Assembly: GCA_903835235.1 (NCBI GenBank) | Contig: CAILMF010000015.1 | Coordinates: 248,001-312,000 of the forward strand | Origin: an uncultured Rhodospirillales bacterium | Lineage (GTDB): Bacteria > Pseudomonadota > Alphaproteobacteria > Acetobacterales > Acetobacteraceae | Direction: 5' to 3' | Length of the DNA stretch: 64,000 nt | Shown here: in pieces, positions 25,027 through 33,589 of the stretch | Layout: the number at the start of each line of letters is the position of its first letter | Numbering within the stretch: the stretch's first letter is position 1 | Notes under the pieces: generated by a model | Databases searched by the model: none | The model's input: the letters and a program-made list of their open reading frames with translations, nothing else | What the model was told of the DNA's origin: nothing | Position numbers and translations under genes: made by a program

Positions 25027-27741
25027 ATGCTGCAGCGTGACGGATACCAACCCATGACCACCCGGCTCGGCAACAGCGGCAACAACAAGATCATTGGCAC
25101 CGACACCGGCGTTGTCAGCATTCAGCGCATCGACCTTGGTCTGGATGACGCGCAGAGCAATGGCCACAGCTACGGCCCGCTGTTCACCCCGGATGGCAGC
25201 AAGGTTTCGTTCTACAGCTTCGCCAGCAACCTGGTGCCTGGCGACCTGAACGGAACGCAGGATGCCTTCTTCGCCGATGTGAGCACCGGGGTGGTCAGCC
25301 GCCTGGCGCCGACGCTCTATGCCGGCGGCACCGTCACCGCCCTGCCGAACAATCAGCAGCTTGGCCGCCGCATGGCGTTCTCGGCCGACGGCACCAAGGC
25401 CGCCTTCGTGGCCGATGACGCCGACGGCCTGACGACCGGCGACAGCAACCAAACCATCGACGTGTTCTGGGAAGACCTGACCACCGGCGAGGTCAGGCTG
25501 GTGAGCAAGGGCGTGGCCGGGGCGCAGAGCAACGGCGACAACTACTATGCTGAAATCTCGGCCGACGGCACCAAGGTGACCTGGTCGGGCTATGCCAACA
25601 ACCTGGTGGGCAGCGACACCAACCGCACCGCCGATATCTTCGTCTACGACGTCGTGGCCAATACGACCAAGCTGGTCTCCACCAACGCCGCCGGCGTGCA
25701 GGGCAACCGGGGCTCGGCGCTCGGCGTATTCTCGCCGGACGGCACGCTGCTGGCGTTCCAGAGCGCGGCGTCCAACCTGGTGACGGGCGACACCAACGCC
25801 CACCAGGACGTGTTCCTGAAGAACCTGGCAACCGGCGCGGTGACCCTGGTTTCCGCCGATGTCACCGGCCGTTCCGGCACGCTGGATTCCACCCACGCGC
25901 TGTTCTCGGCCGATGGCCAATGGCTGGTGTTCCAGAGCGATGCCTCGCTGGTCGCGGCCGACACCAATCTCTCGACCGATGTCTATGGCTACAACGTCCT
26001 TACCGGCGAGAAGCGGCTGCTGAGCACCGATGCCAGCGGCCAGGCCGTTGCCAGCGGCGACAGCACGCATGGCGTGCTTTCCAATGATGGCACCAAGCTG
26101 GCGTTCCAGACCGCGGTGGCGTTCAGCCCCGCCGACACCAACAACAACACCGATGTCTACGTGAAGGACCTGACGACCGGCGCGTTGACCTTGATTTCGC
26201 AGTCGCTCACCGGCGGTTCCGGGTCGGGCAATTCGAATCATCCGGTGTTCTCGCCCGATGGCACGTCGATTGCCTTTGCCAGCAGCGCCAGCAACCTGGT
26301 GGCCGGCGATACCAACCGTCTGGCCGATATTTTCCTGGCGACCCTGCCGGGCAATGGCAATGACAGCCTGGCGGGCGCCGCGGGCAATGACAGCATCAGC
26401 GGGCTTTCCGGTAATGACAGCATCGACGGTGGCGCCGGCAATGATTCGATGGACGGCGGCACGGGCACGGATACCGTGGTTTACGCCAGCGCCACGGCCG
26501 GCGTGCAGGTCAGCCTGGCGCTGACCACCGCGCAGGTCACCGGCGGCGCCGGCACCGACACGCTGGTCAACTTCGAGAACCTGCTGGGTTCCGACTTCAA
26601 CGACACGCTGGGCGGCAACGCCGGCGACAACGTGCTGCAGGGCGGTGCCGGCAATGACAGCATCGACGCTGGCGCCGGCAATGATTCGGTGGATGGCGGC
26701 ACCGGCATTGATACCGTGACCTACGCCAACGCCGCCGCCGCGGTGCAGGTGAGCCTGGCGCTGACCACTGCGCAGGCAACCGGCGGCGCCGGTACCGAGA
26801 CCTTGGCGAATGTCGAGAACCTGGTTGGCTCCGGCTTCAACGACACGCTGGGCGGCAACGCCGGCGACAACGCGCTGCAGGGCGGTGCCGGCAATGACAG
26901 CATCGACGGCGGCGCCGGCAATGATGCGATGGATGGCGGCGCGGGGGTCGATACCGCGAGCTATGCCAGCGCCACGGCCGGGGTGGCGGTAAGCTTGGCG
27001 GTGGCGACGGCGCAGGCGACCGGCGGCGCCGGCACCGACACGCTGGTGAACTTCGAGAACCTGGTGGGTTCCGACTTCAACGACACGCTGACGGGCAGCA
27101 CAGGCGCCAACCTGCTGCAGGGCGGTGCCGGCAATGACAGCATCGACGGCGGCGCCGGCAATGATTCGATCGACGGCGGCACCGGCACCGATACCCTGAG
27201 CTACGCCAGCGCCACCGCCGGTGTAAGGGTGAACATGTCGTTGACCACCGCGCAGGTCACCGGCGGCGCGGGCACCGAGACGCTGGCGAATTTCGAGAAC
27301 CTGGTGGGCTCGGACTTCAACGACTCCATTGTCGGCACCACCGGCGCGAACCTGATCCGCGGCGGCGCCGGCGTCGACAACATCAATGCCGGTGCAGGCA
27401 ACGACACGGTGGTGGGCGGCAGCGGCGCGGATATCCTGACCGGCGGCTTCGGCGCCGACGTGTTCATGTACGAGCAGCTCTCCGATTCCGGGGCTCTGCT
27501 GGCCGGCCGCGACCGGATCATGGATTTCTCCACCGCCCAGGGCGACAAGATCAACCTGCACCTGATCGACCCGGCGCTGACGGTGGTGACGCGCTTCGAC
27601 AACCACGCGCATCAGCTGATGATGAGCGTTCAGGCCAACAACGTCACCGTCATGGTCGATCTCAACGGCGATGGCGTGACCGACTTCAGCTTGATGGTGA
27701 GCGGCGTCGCCTCGCTCGCCGCCAGCGACTTCATCCTGTAG
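25027..27741 (+). CDS. Secreted RTX calcium-binding protein with N-terminal beta-propeller
   Basis: The 904-residue protein has two parts. Residues ~45-440 contain seven PD40/TolB-like repeats of the form FSPDGTxLAFxSxASNLVxGDTN followed by DVFxxDLTTG; seven units would close a propeller. Residues ~458-780 hold RTX nonapeptides (GGAGNDSIDGGAGND) that bind calcium, arranged in four 80-residue blocks. The C-terminus (FGADVFMYEQLSDSG, then DFSTAQGDKINL) resembles the serralysin-type end carrying a type I secretion signal. No type I exporter genes are nearby. The function of the propeller is unknown. The start could also be ATG 25054. The 3' end overlaps the convergent GNAT gene by 11 bases. Confidence 0.82.
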   Translation: MLQRDGYQPMTTRLGNSGNNKIIGTDTGVVSIQRIDLGLDDAQSNGHSYGPLFTPDGSKVSFYSFASNLVPGDLNGTQDAFFADVSTGVVSRLAPTLYAGGTVTALPNNQQLGRRMAFSADGTKAAFVADDADGLTTGDSNQTIDVFWEDLTTGEVRLVSKGVAGAQSNGDNYYAEISADGTKVTWSGYANNLVGSDTNRTADIFVYDVVANTTKLVSTNAAGVQGNRGSALGVFSPDGTLLAFQSAASNLVTGDTNAHQDVFLKNLATGAVTLVSADVTGRSGTLDSTHALFSADGQWLVFQSDASLVAADTNLSTDVYGYNVLTGEKRLLSTDASGQAVASGDSTHGVLSNDGTKLAFQTAVAFSPADTNNNTDVYVKDLTTGALTLISQSLTGGSGSGNSNHPVFSPDGTSIAFASSASNLVAGDTNRLADIFLATLPGNGNDSLAGAAGNDSISGLSGNDSIDGGAGNDSMDGGTGTDTVVYASATAGVQVSLALTTAQVTGGAGTDTLVNFENLLGSDFNDTLGGNAGDNVLQGGAGNDSIDAGAGNDSVDGGTGIDTVTYANAAAAVQVSLALTTAQATGGAGTETLANVENLVGSGFNDTLGGNAGDNALQGGAGNDSIDGGAGNDAMDGGAGVDTASYASATAGVAVSLAVATAQATGGAGTDTLVNFENLVGSDFNDTLTGSTGANLLQGGAGNDSIDGGAGNDSIDGGTGTDTLSYASATAGVRVNMSLTTAQVTGGAGTETLANFENLVGSDFNDSIVGTTGANLIRGGAGVDNINAGAGNDTVVGGSGADILTGGFGADVFMYEQLSDSGALLAGRDRIMDFSTAQGDKINLHLIDPALTVVTRFDNHAHQLMMSVQANNVTVMVDLNGDGVTDFSLMVSGVASLAASDFIL
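26401..27360 (+). repeat. Four 240-bp tandem repeats inside the RTX gene
   Basis: Near-identical segments beginning with GGCAATGACAGCATCGAC recur at the same phase every 240 bases (blocks starting at 26401, 26641, 26881 and 27121). Each encodes an 80-residue block of two to three RTX nonapeptides plus a linker (ATAGVQVSLALTTAQ-like, then ENLVGSDFNDT). The high identity suggests recent duplication or gene conversion, so copy number may vary between strains. Confidence 0.85.
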
Positions 27742-28168
27742 GGATGGCGTCGAAGCGTTTGACGAACCAGTGGCGGACCACGCCCTTGGGCATGTCCGCG
27801 ATGCGGCCGGCTTCCACGAAGCCGTGCCGGGGGTAGTAGTCCGGCGCCTGGAACGACCAGGTGTTCAAGTGCAGGCCCAGCAGTTTTTTGCCGCGGGCGA
27901 AGGCCTCGGCCTCGGCCAGCAGGCGGGCGCCGAGGCCCTGGCGGCGATGCGCCTCGGCCACCCAGAGCCAGTCGATGTAGAGCCAGTCCCAGGCCTCGTC
28001 GCACTTCGCGCCGGCGATGATCACGCCGGCGGCGTCGCGGGCGATGAACCAGCGCTCGCCGCCACCAAGCCGACCGGGGTGGCTGGCGCGGTTGTAGTCG
28101 CCCAGGCCCTTGCCGAGGGCATCACGCTCCGCCTTGGTCGGGCGGATGGTGAAGCTGATGGCGGGCAT
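27731..28168 (-). CDS. GNAT family N-acetyltransferase
   Basis: The 145-residue protein has the acetyl-CoA loop HRRQGLGARLL and the GNAT strand order (IIAGAKC, WLYIDWLWV). The C-terminal FQAPDYYPRHGF is the usual beta-bulge region. Target unknown. It is a paralogue of the next gene: both share YIDWLW/FIDWLW, the acceptor loop and the FQAPxxxxRxG motif. The ATG overlaps the preceding stop as TGATG. Confidence 0.83.
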   Translation of the reverse strand: MPAISFTIRPTKAERDALGKGLGDYNRASHPGRLGGGERWFIARDAAGVIIAGAKCDEAWDWLYIDWLWVAEAHRRQGLGARLLAEAEAFARGKKLLGLHLNTWSFQAPDYYPRHGFVEAGRIADMPKGVVRHWFVKRFDAIPTG

Positions 28169-28596
28169 CAAAGGGTTTTCTTGAACCAGATGCGGGCGTG
28201 GCCGGGCGGCATTTCGTCCAGCCGGCCGAATTCGGCGTAGCCGGCGCGGGTCCAGAATTTCGGCGCCTGGAAGCTGAAGGTGTCGGTGTAGGCGTTGGTG
28301 CAGCCACGCCCACGGGCAATGGCCTCGGCGCGTTCCAGCAACTGGCCGCCCAGGCCTTGGCCGCGCATGTCCCGCGCCAGCCAGAGCCAGTCGATGAACA
28401 GCCAGTTCCAGTAGGTCAGCCCCAGCAGCCCGCCGCGCACGGTGCCGGAAGCATCGCGCGCCAGCACCGTCACCGGCTCACGGTCATACGGCCCGCCCAT
28501 TTCCTGGTTGTAGGCGTGCAGCCCGCGCTGAATGGCGGCGACGGCTTCCAGCTCCGGGAAGTCGTCCTCGCTGATCTCGATGCCTTCGTTGGCCAT
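28168..28596 (-). CDS. GNAT family N-acetyltransferase, paralogue of its neighbour
   Basis: The 142-residue protein carries the acetyl-CoA binding loop DMRGQGLGGQLL and FIDWLWLARD, TFSFQAPKFWTRAGY. It is clearly related to the downstream GNAT, so the pair probably arose by tandem duplication. The substrate cannot be told. Start and stop codons overlap with both neighbours (TGATG), so the cluster is translated as one unit. Confidence 0.83.
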   Translation of the reverse strand: MANEGIEISEDDFPELEAVAAIQRGLHAYNQEMGGPYDREPVTVLARDASGTVRGGLLGLTYWNWLFIDWLWLARDMRGQGLGGQLLERAEAIARGRGCTNAYTDTFSFQAPKFWTRAGYAEFGRLDEMPPGHARIWFKKTL

Positions 28597-29051
28597 CAGC
28601 TTTCCCAGGCCGCGGCGCAGATGGTCAGCAGGCCGATGAGCAGGTTGATGCCGACCATCTGGCGGATGCGGCCGAAGGCAGCGGCGGCGGCGGGGGCATT
28701 GCCGGCTTCCAGCGCCACGCGGCCGGCCTTCCAGGGCACGAAGAAGACGTAGAGGAAGATCAGCGTCATCAGCACGCCGCCGAACACCATGGCGTGCAGC
28801 TCGGGCGGGGAGGCGGCCATGCTGCCGAAGCTGCGCACCACCATCCAGTAGCCGGTGATGAACATGATCGGGATGGCGTGCCAGACGATGAGGAAGAAGC
28901 GCTTCAGCACGGCGCGGTGCAGCGCCAGGCGTTGCGCCGGCTCCAGCACCGCCATGGAGGGCCGCAGCGCGATCCAGGCGAAGCCGAGGCCGCCGACCCA
29001 GAGCGCGGCGAAGATCAGGTGGAGCGCGAACAGCACCCAGGTGAGGAGCAT
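28596..29051 (-). CDS. CopD-like four-helix membrane protein
   Basis: The 151-residue protein has four predicted membrane helices and conserved-looking His residues (LHLIFAALWVGGLGF, LHRAVLKRFFLIVWHAIP). This resembles the CopD-domain or small heme-binding membrane family, often annotated CopD family protein. Copper transport should not be assumed. ATG at 29051 has GAGGA-like sequence in the coding strand upstream region; an alternative start 24 bases earlier would overlap the ParA gene. Confidence 0.7.
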   Translation of the reverse strand: MLLTWVLFALHLIFAALWVGGLGFAWIALRPSMAVLEPAQRLALHRAVLKRFFLIVWHAIPIMFITGYWMVVRSFGSMAASPPELHAMVFGGVLMTLIFLYVFFVPWKAGRVALEAGNAPAAAAAFGRIRQMVGINLLIGLLTICAAAWES

Positions 29052-29055
29052 GGCG

Positions 29056-29688
29056 TCAGCCTTTCTGCATGGCACGCAAGGCTGCGGCCAGGGCGGTGAG
29101 TTCGGTGGTGGCCTGGTTCTTCGGCGCGGCCTCGCACACCGCCAGGCCCAGCATGAAGGCGCTGGCGAAGGCGGTGCGGTTGCCCAAGCGTTCGGTCAGC
29201 ACGGGAATGTGGCGCTCGGCCAGCAGCGCCTCGATCTGCTGCGGCAGCTTGCCCGATGACGGCACGCGGTTCAGCAGCACCACGGCGCGGCGGCCCTCGG
29301 CGGCGGCCAGCTTCAGCGTGGCGTCGCTGGCCCAGAGGTCGGCAGGGCTGGGCTGCATCGGCAGCAGCACCAGGTCGGCGGCGCGGATGGCGATCTTGGC
29401 CTCGGTCTCCGCGTGCGGAGCGGTGTCCAGGATGATGACGTCGTGGCCGCGCTTCAGCCGGTCGATCGCGGCGGGGATGCGCCAGCCGGCCGGGGTCTCG
29501 AAGGTCAGCGGCAGGGCGCGTGGCTGGTTGGCGCGTTCTTCCCACCAGCGGGCCAGGGATTGCTGCGGGTCGGTGTCCAGCAGGGCCACGCGCTGCCCGG
29601 CCTGGACCATGGCCACCGCCAGGTTGGCGGCAACCGTGGACTTGCCTGCCCCACCCTTCTGCTGGGCCACCGCCACCACGAACACCAT
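29056..29688 (-). CDS. ParA/MinD family ATPase (orphan)
   Basis: A 210-residue deviant Walker ATPase: KGGAGKST near residue 11, LLDTDPQQSLARWW (switch I) and VIILDTAPH (Walker B). The length and sequence fit the small orphan ParA group often labelled cobyrinic-acid-synthase-like. There is no ParB or parS partner here, so it may position some other cargo. The ATG at 29688 has GGGAG seven bases before it. It is the first gene of a four-gene cluster (ParA, CopD-like, GNAT, GNAT) and diverges from the NAD(P)HX repair gene. Confidence 0.82.
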   Translation of the reverse strand: MVFVVAVAQQKGGAGKSTVAANLAVAMVQAGQRVALLDTDPQQSLARWWEERANQPRALPLTFETPAGWRIPAAIDRLKRGHDVIILDTAPHAETEAKIAIRAADLVLLPMQPSPADLWASDATLKLAAAEGRRAVVLLNRVPSSGKLPQQIEALLAERHIPVLTERLGNRTAFASAFMLGLAVCEAAPKNQATTELTALAAALRAMQKG

Positions 29689-29776
29689 GCCCCGACTCCC
29701 GCGCGCCCACGGCCACTGTAGCAGGGGTGGGCGCGAAAGGTCAGGGCCGGCCGCAGGGGCGTGGTAGGATGCCGGC

Positions 29777-31201
29777 ATGACGCCGCTGGAACTGCTGACC
29801 CCCGCTGAAATGGCCGAGGCCGATCGTCTGGCCGGGAATGGCCCGGTGCTGATGCAGGCGGCCGGGCGGGCGGTGGCCCGGGCGGTGATGCGGCGGTTCA
29901 GGCCGGTGCGCACGGTGGTGCTGGCGGGCCCGGGCAACAATGGCGGCGACGGCTATGTCGTGGCGCGGTTGCTGGAGCAGGCCGGCTGGCCGGTGGCCAT
30001 CGCCGCTCTGGCGCCACCCCGGCCGGGCAGCGATGCCGCGCTGGCGGCAGCCGCCTGGGGTGGGCCGATGCTGCCCTTCGGCACGGCGGCGGTGGCGCGG
30101 GCCGGGCTGGTGGTGGATGCGCTGTTCGGCGCCGGCCTGGCGCGAGACCTGGCGCCGGAGGTGGCGGATGTGCTGCGCGCCGTCCGCGTGCCGCTGGTGG
30201 CGGTGGACGTGCCGAGCGGGCTGGATGGCGCCACCGGCCAGCCGCTGGGCTACGCCCCGCAGGCGGCGCTGACCGTAACCTTCTTCCGGCTGAAGCCGGG
30301 GCACCTGCTGCAACCCGGGCGCGGCCTGTGCGGCGAGACGGTGCTGGCCGATATCGGCCTGCCCGCGGCGGTGCTGGGCCAGGTCGCCCCGCGCGCCTGG
30401 CACAACCAGCCGGGCCTGTGGTCGCTGCCGGCCTTCGGCGCCGAGAGCCACAAGTACAGCCGCGGCCACCTGACCATTCTCGGCGGCGCCGAGATGACCG
30501 GGGCGGCCCGCTTGGCGGCTATGGCGGCGCGGCGCGGCGGCGCCGGGCTGGTCACGATTGTGGCGCCGGATGCGGCCTCGGCGACGGTGTATCGCGGGGC
30601 CGAGCCGGGGACGATCGTGCTGCAGGACAGCGTTGCCGACCTGTTGGGCGACGCCAGGCGCAAGGTCTGGCTGCTGGGGCCGGGCCAGCACCCGGACACC
30701 GCGACCCGTGCGCTGCTGCGCCAGCTCATCGGCGCCGGGCGCCAGGTGGTGGCGGATGCCGGGGCGCTGGTCGATGCCGAGGCGGTGCGCGGCGCGGCGG
30801 TGCTGACGCCGCACGCCGGCGAGTTTGCCCGGGTGTTCGGGCCGCTGGGCGCCGACAAGCCGGCGGCGGCCCGGGCGGCGGCGGCGGCCAGCGGGGCGGT
30901 GGTGTTGCTGAAGGGCAGCGATACCGTCATCGCCGCCCCGGATGGGCGGGTGGCGATCAATGCCCATGCGCCGCCCTGGCTTGGTACCGGCGGCACCGGG
31001 GACGTGCTGGCCGGCCTGGTCGGGGCGCTGCTGACCCAGGGCATGCCCGCCTTCGAGGCTGCCGCCGCCGCCGCCTGGCTGCATGGCGAGGCCGCTTTCA
31101 GGGCTGGTGAAGGGTTGTTGGCGGAAGATCTCATCACACAGTTGCCAGGGGCCATGTCGGTGACAAAGCAAGGCCTGACAAAGACGCCAGGCTCGCGCTA
31201 G
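29777..31201 (+). CDS. Bifunctional NAD(P)H-hydrate epimerase / ADP-dependent (S)-NAD(P)H-hydrate dehydratase
   Basis: The 474-residue protein fuses YjeF_N (epimerase, residues 1-205, with GPGNNGGDGYVVARLL and DALFGAGL) to a carbohydrate-kinase-like dehydratase domain (residues 220-474, with TPHAGEFARVFG and GTGGTGDVLAGLVGALL). It repairs hydrated, inactive NAD(P)H. This fusion is usual in bacteria (Nnr). A malonyl-CoA decarboxylase gene follows 65 bases later on the same strand. Confidence 0.92.
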   Translation: MTPLELLTPAEMAEADRLAGNGPVLMQAAGRAVARAVMRRFRPVRTVVLAGPGNNGGDGYVVARLLEQAGWPVAIAALAPPRPGSDAALAAAAWGGPMLPFGTAAVARAGLVVDALFGAGLARDLAPEVADVLRAVRVPLVAVDVPSGLDGATGQPLGYAPQAALTVTFFRLKPGHLLQPGRGLCGETVLADIGLPAAVLGQVAPRAWHNQPGLWSLPAFGAESHKYSRGHLTILGGAEMTGAARLAAMAARRGGAGLVTIVAPDAASATVYRGAEPGTIVLQDSVADLLGDARRKVWLLGPGQHPDTATRALLRQLIGAGRQVVADAGALVDAEAVRGAAVLTPHAGEFARVFGPLGADKPAAARAAAAASGAVVLLKGSDTVIAAPDGRVAINAHAPPWLGTGGTGDVLAGLVGALLTQGMPAFEAAAAAAWLHGEAAFRAGEGLLAEDLITQLPGAMSVTKQGLTKTPGSR

Positions 31202-31266
31202 ATTTCACCATGTTTCTGCCGTGAGCAGCTGCCAGGCTGTTCCAGCGACGAGCCGAGAGGGATTGC

Positions 31267-32709
31267 ATGTCCGAGATCGCTGTAGACACCGGCTTGCTGG
31301 ATCGCGCCTGGCGGCGGGTCACCACGCTGTGGCGGGACATGGCGGACCGCGTGGTCGGCGCCGAGGAAACCGAGACGGTGGCCGACCAGATGCGCGCCTG
31401 CCTGAACGGGCGGGGGGGCGAGGTCTCCGCGCGCAACCGCGCCGCCCGGCTGGCCCAGGCCTACATGGCCGGGGACGCGCCGGAACGCGCCGAGTTCCTG
31501 CGCACGCTGGCCGGCTTCGACAGCGATACCGCGGCCGTGCGCCAGGCGGCCGAGGCGCTGGGCAAGGCGAATGGCCCGGCCGAGGAAGCCGCCGCCAAGG
31601 GCAAGCTGAAGCGCCTGCTGGAAGCGCCCCGCGTGCGGCTGCTGACGCAGTTCACCACCATCCCCGATGGCATGAAGTTCCTGGTGGACCTGCGGACCGA
31701 GCTATTGCGGCTTTCCCCGTCGATGCCAGAGCTGGCACCGTTGGAAGCCGACCTGAAGGGGTTGCTGGCGACCTTCTTCGATGTCGGCTTCCTGGAGCTC
31801 AAGCGGATCGACTGGAACAGCCCCGCGGCACAGCTGGAAAAGCTGGTGCAGTATGAGGCGGTGCACCGGATCCGCGGCTGGCGCGACCTGAAGAACCGGC
31901 TGGAGAGCGACCGCCGCTGCTACGCCTTCTTCCATCCGCGCATGCCGGACGAGCCGCTGATCTTCGTGGAAGTGGCGCTGACCCAGGGGCTGGCCGACAA
32001 CGTGCAGCGCTTGCTGGATGAAAAAGCCCCCATATTGGACCCGGCCAAGGCCGATACCGCGATCTTCTATTCCATCAACAACTGCCAGCGCGGCCTGGAC
32101 GGCATCAGCTTCGGCAACTTCCTGATCAAGCGGGTGGTCGGGGTGATGCAGACCGAACAGCGCAACATCAAGTTCTTCTCCACGCTGTCGCCGATCCCCG
32201 GCTTCTCGCGCTGGCTTTCGGCGCAACTGGCCGAGGGCGACGCGACGCTGCTGGACGAGGAGGAGGCCGAGGCGCTGCGGCTGCTGGCGCCCGGCAACCC
32301 GGCCCTGCCGGCCCCGGGCGAGGCGATTGTCGCCACCGAGGAAAGCCCGTCCCAGACGCTCGCCCGGCTGCTGGCGCGGCGCGGCTGGCTGCGGGAGGAG
32401 GCGGTGGCCAAGGCGATGGAGCCGATCCTGGTCCGCGCCTGCGCCCGCTACCTGGTCACCGAGAGCGACAAGCGCAACGCCCGCCGCGCGCGCGACCCCG
32501 TCGGGCATTTCCACCTGTCCAACGGCGCCCGGGTGGAGCGGCTGAACTGGAAGGGCGACACCAGCGAGAAGGGCGTGAAGGAGAGCTACGCCCTGATGGT
32601 GAACTACCTGTACGACCCCGCGCGGATTGAGGACTATCACGAGGACTACGCCGGCGAGGGCAAGCGCGCGGCGGCCAGCGCCATCCGGAAGCTGGCCCGC
32701 GGCGGCTGA
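31267..32709 (+). CDS. Malonyl-CoA decarboxylase
   Basis: The 480-residue protein matches the MCD family: a helical N-terminal domain, then an acetyltransferase-fold catalytic domain with FHPRMPDEPLIFVEVALT, FYSINNCQRGLDGISFG (the catalytic Ser region) and GHFHLSNGA (catalytic His). It converts malonyl-CoA to acetyl-CoA and CO2, preventing malonate build-up or inhibition of succinate dehydrogenase. AGAGGG precedes the ATG. No malonyl-CoA synthetase (MatB) or malonate transporter lies beside it, so it is uncoupled from the classic mat operon. Confidence 0.9.
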   Translation: MSEIAVDTGLLDRAWRRVTTLWRDMADRVVGAEETETVADQMRACLNGRGGEVSARNRAARLAQAYMAGDAPERAEFLRTLAGFDSDTAAVRQAAEALGKANGPAEEAAAKGKLKRLLEAPRVRLLTQFTTIPDGMKFLVDLRTELLRLSPSMPELAPLEADLKGLLATFFDVGFLELKRIDWNSPAAQLEKLVQYEAVHRIRGWRDLKNRLESDRRCYAFFHPRMPDEPLIFVEVALTQGLADNVQRLLDEKAPILDPAKADTAIFYSINNCQRGLDGISFGNFLIKRVVGVMQTEQRNIKFFSTLSPIPGFSRWLSAQLAEGDATLLDEEEAEALRLLAPGNPALPAPGEAIVATEESPSQTLARLLARRGWLREEAVAKAMEPILVRACARYLVTESDKRNARRARDPVGHFHLSNGARVERLNWKGDTSEKGVKESYALMVNYLYDPARIEDYHEDYAGEGKRAAASAIRKLARGG

Positions 32710-32902
32710 TGCGCCGGCGGCGCCTGCTCGCGGCGCTGGCAGGGCCGGGAGCACCGGCTCAGGCGGCCACGACGCCGCTGCACGCCCTGGCGCAGCGCGA
32801 GGCGGTATTGGCGCAGGTCGACCGGCGTGCAGCGGGCCCGGCCTGCGCCTTTGGGCGGCAACCTGTTGAGATTGCGGAACGCGAGCGGCGCTCGGCCAAG
32901 CC

Positions 32903-33523
32903 TTACGGCGAAAGCGGCGCCAATGGCATGTCGCGCTCCGCCGCCAAGCCCCGCAGCAGCCTGGAGACGCCCGTGTTGATCATGTCCTCCGCCGGCAGCG
33001 GAAGTTGGCCGCTGCGTTCCAGGCTGGCCAGGCCGTGGCTCAGCGCCCAGATCTGCAGCGCAATGCTGCCCACCGCACCGCCGCCGACGCCGAAGGCCGC
33101 CAGCGCCTGGCCGAGCGGCGAGGTCTTCGGGTCCGGCAGTTCGGCCGGCGCGGCGCCGGGGCGGAACAGCGCCAGGTAGTAGCCGGGTTCCTCCCGCGCG
33201 AAGGCCAGGTAGGCGTGGCCGAGCCGCAGGAACGCCTTTGGCGGTTCCGGCCGGCCACCATCCCAGGCGGCTGCCATGCGCTGGTGCAGCTTCTGGCCGC
33301 CGAGGGCAGCGAGTTCGGCCAGCAGCGCGGCTTTGTCCGCAAAGTGCTTGTAGGGCGCGCTGGCCGAGACTCCGCAGGCGCGGGCGGCGTCCAGCATGGA
33401 AAAGCCTTCCGGACCGCGTTCGGCCACCAGGGTGGCGGCGGAATCCAGCAGGGCCTGGTGCAGGTTGCCGTGGTGGTAGCCGCGGCGAGTCGGCTCGGCC
33501 GAGGGCTTTTCGGGTTGTGCCAT
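32903..33523 (-). CDS. TetR/AcrR family transcriptional regulator
   Basis: The 206-residue repressor-type protein has an N-terminal TetR helix-turn-helix (residues ~20-65, ending ARACGVSASAPYKHFADKAAL) and a TetR_C-type ligand domain of the WHG group (SHGLASLERSG). It diverges from the AceE-like gene at 33590 across 66 bases, so that gene is the most likely target. A candidate operator is at 33540-33559. The ligand is unknown. Confidence 0.85.
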   Translation of the reverse strand: MAQPEKPSAEPTRRGYHHGNLHQALLDSAATLVAERGPEGFSMLDAARACGVSASAPYKHFADKAALLAELAALGGQKLHQRMAAAWDGGRPEPPKAFLRLGHAYLAFAREEPGYYLALFRPGAAPAELPDPKTSPLGQALAAFGVGGGAVGSIALQIWALSHGLASLERSGQLPLPAEDMINTGVSRLLRGLAAERDMPLAPLSP

Positions 33524-33539
33524 GCGTCGGGCATATCAT

Positions 33540-33559
33540 AAGGGCAGGGGCCTACCCTA
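33540..33559. promoter_or_regulatory. Candidate operator for the divergent TetR regulator
   Basis: AAGGGCAGG-GG-CCTACCCTA, an imperfect 9-2-9 palindrome with seven of nine pairs, lies between the tetR-like and AceE-like starts. Its size and place suit a TetR dimer controlling both genes. Confidence 0.4.
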
Positions 33560-33589
33560 TTCTGCCGACAACAAAGAGGAAGCCAGCAG

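Noticed and set aside
26401-27360. Regularly spaced repeats considered as a CRISPR array
   Set aside because: The period is 240 bases, a multiple of three, and the whole is translated as RTX motifs; there are no cas genes.
24949-27612. Minus-strand 887-codon repetitive frame opposite the RTX gene
   Set aside because: Its repeats merely mirror the 240-bp tandem units of the real gene on the other strand.
32709-33179. Plus-strand frame starting at the malonyl-CoA decarboxylase stop, with a signal-peptide-like start
   Set aside because: It runs antisense through the TetR gene, whose own protein is convincing; the hydrophobic start is short and Arg-rich.
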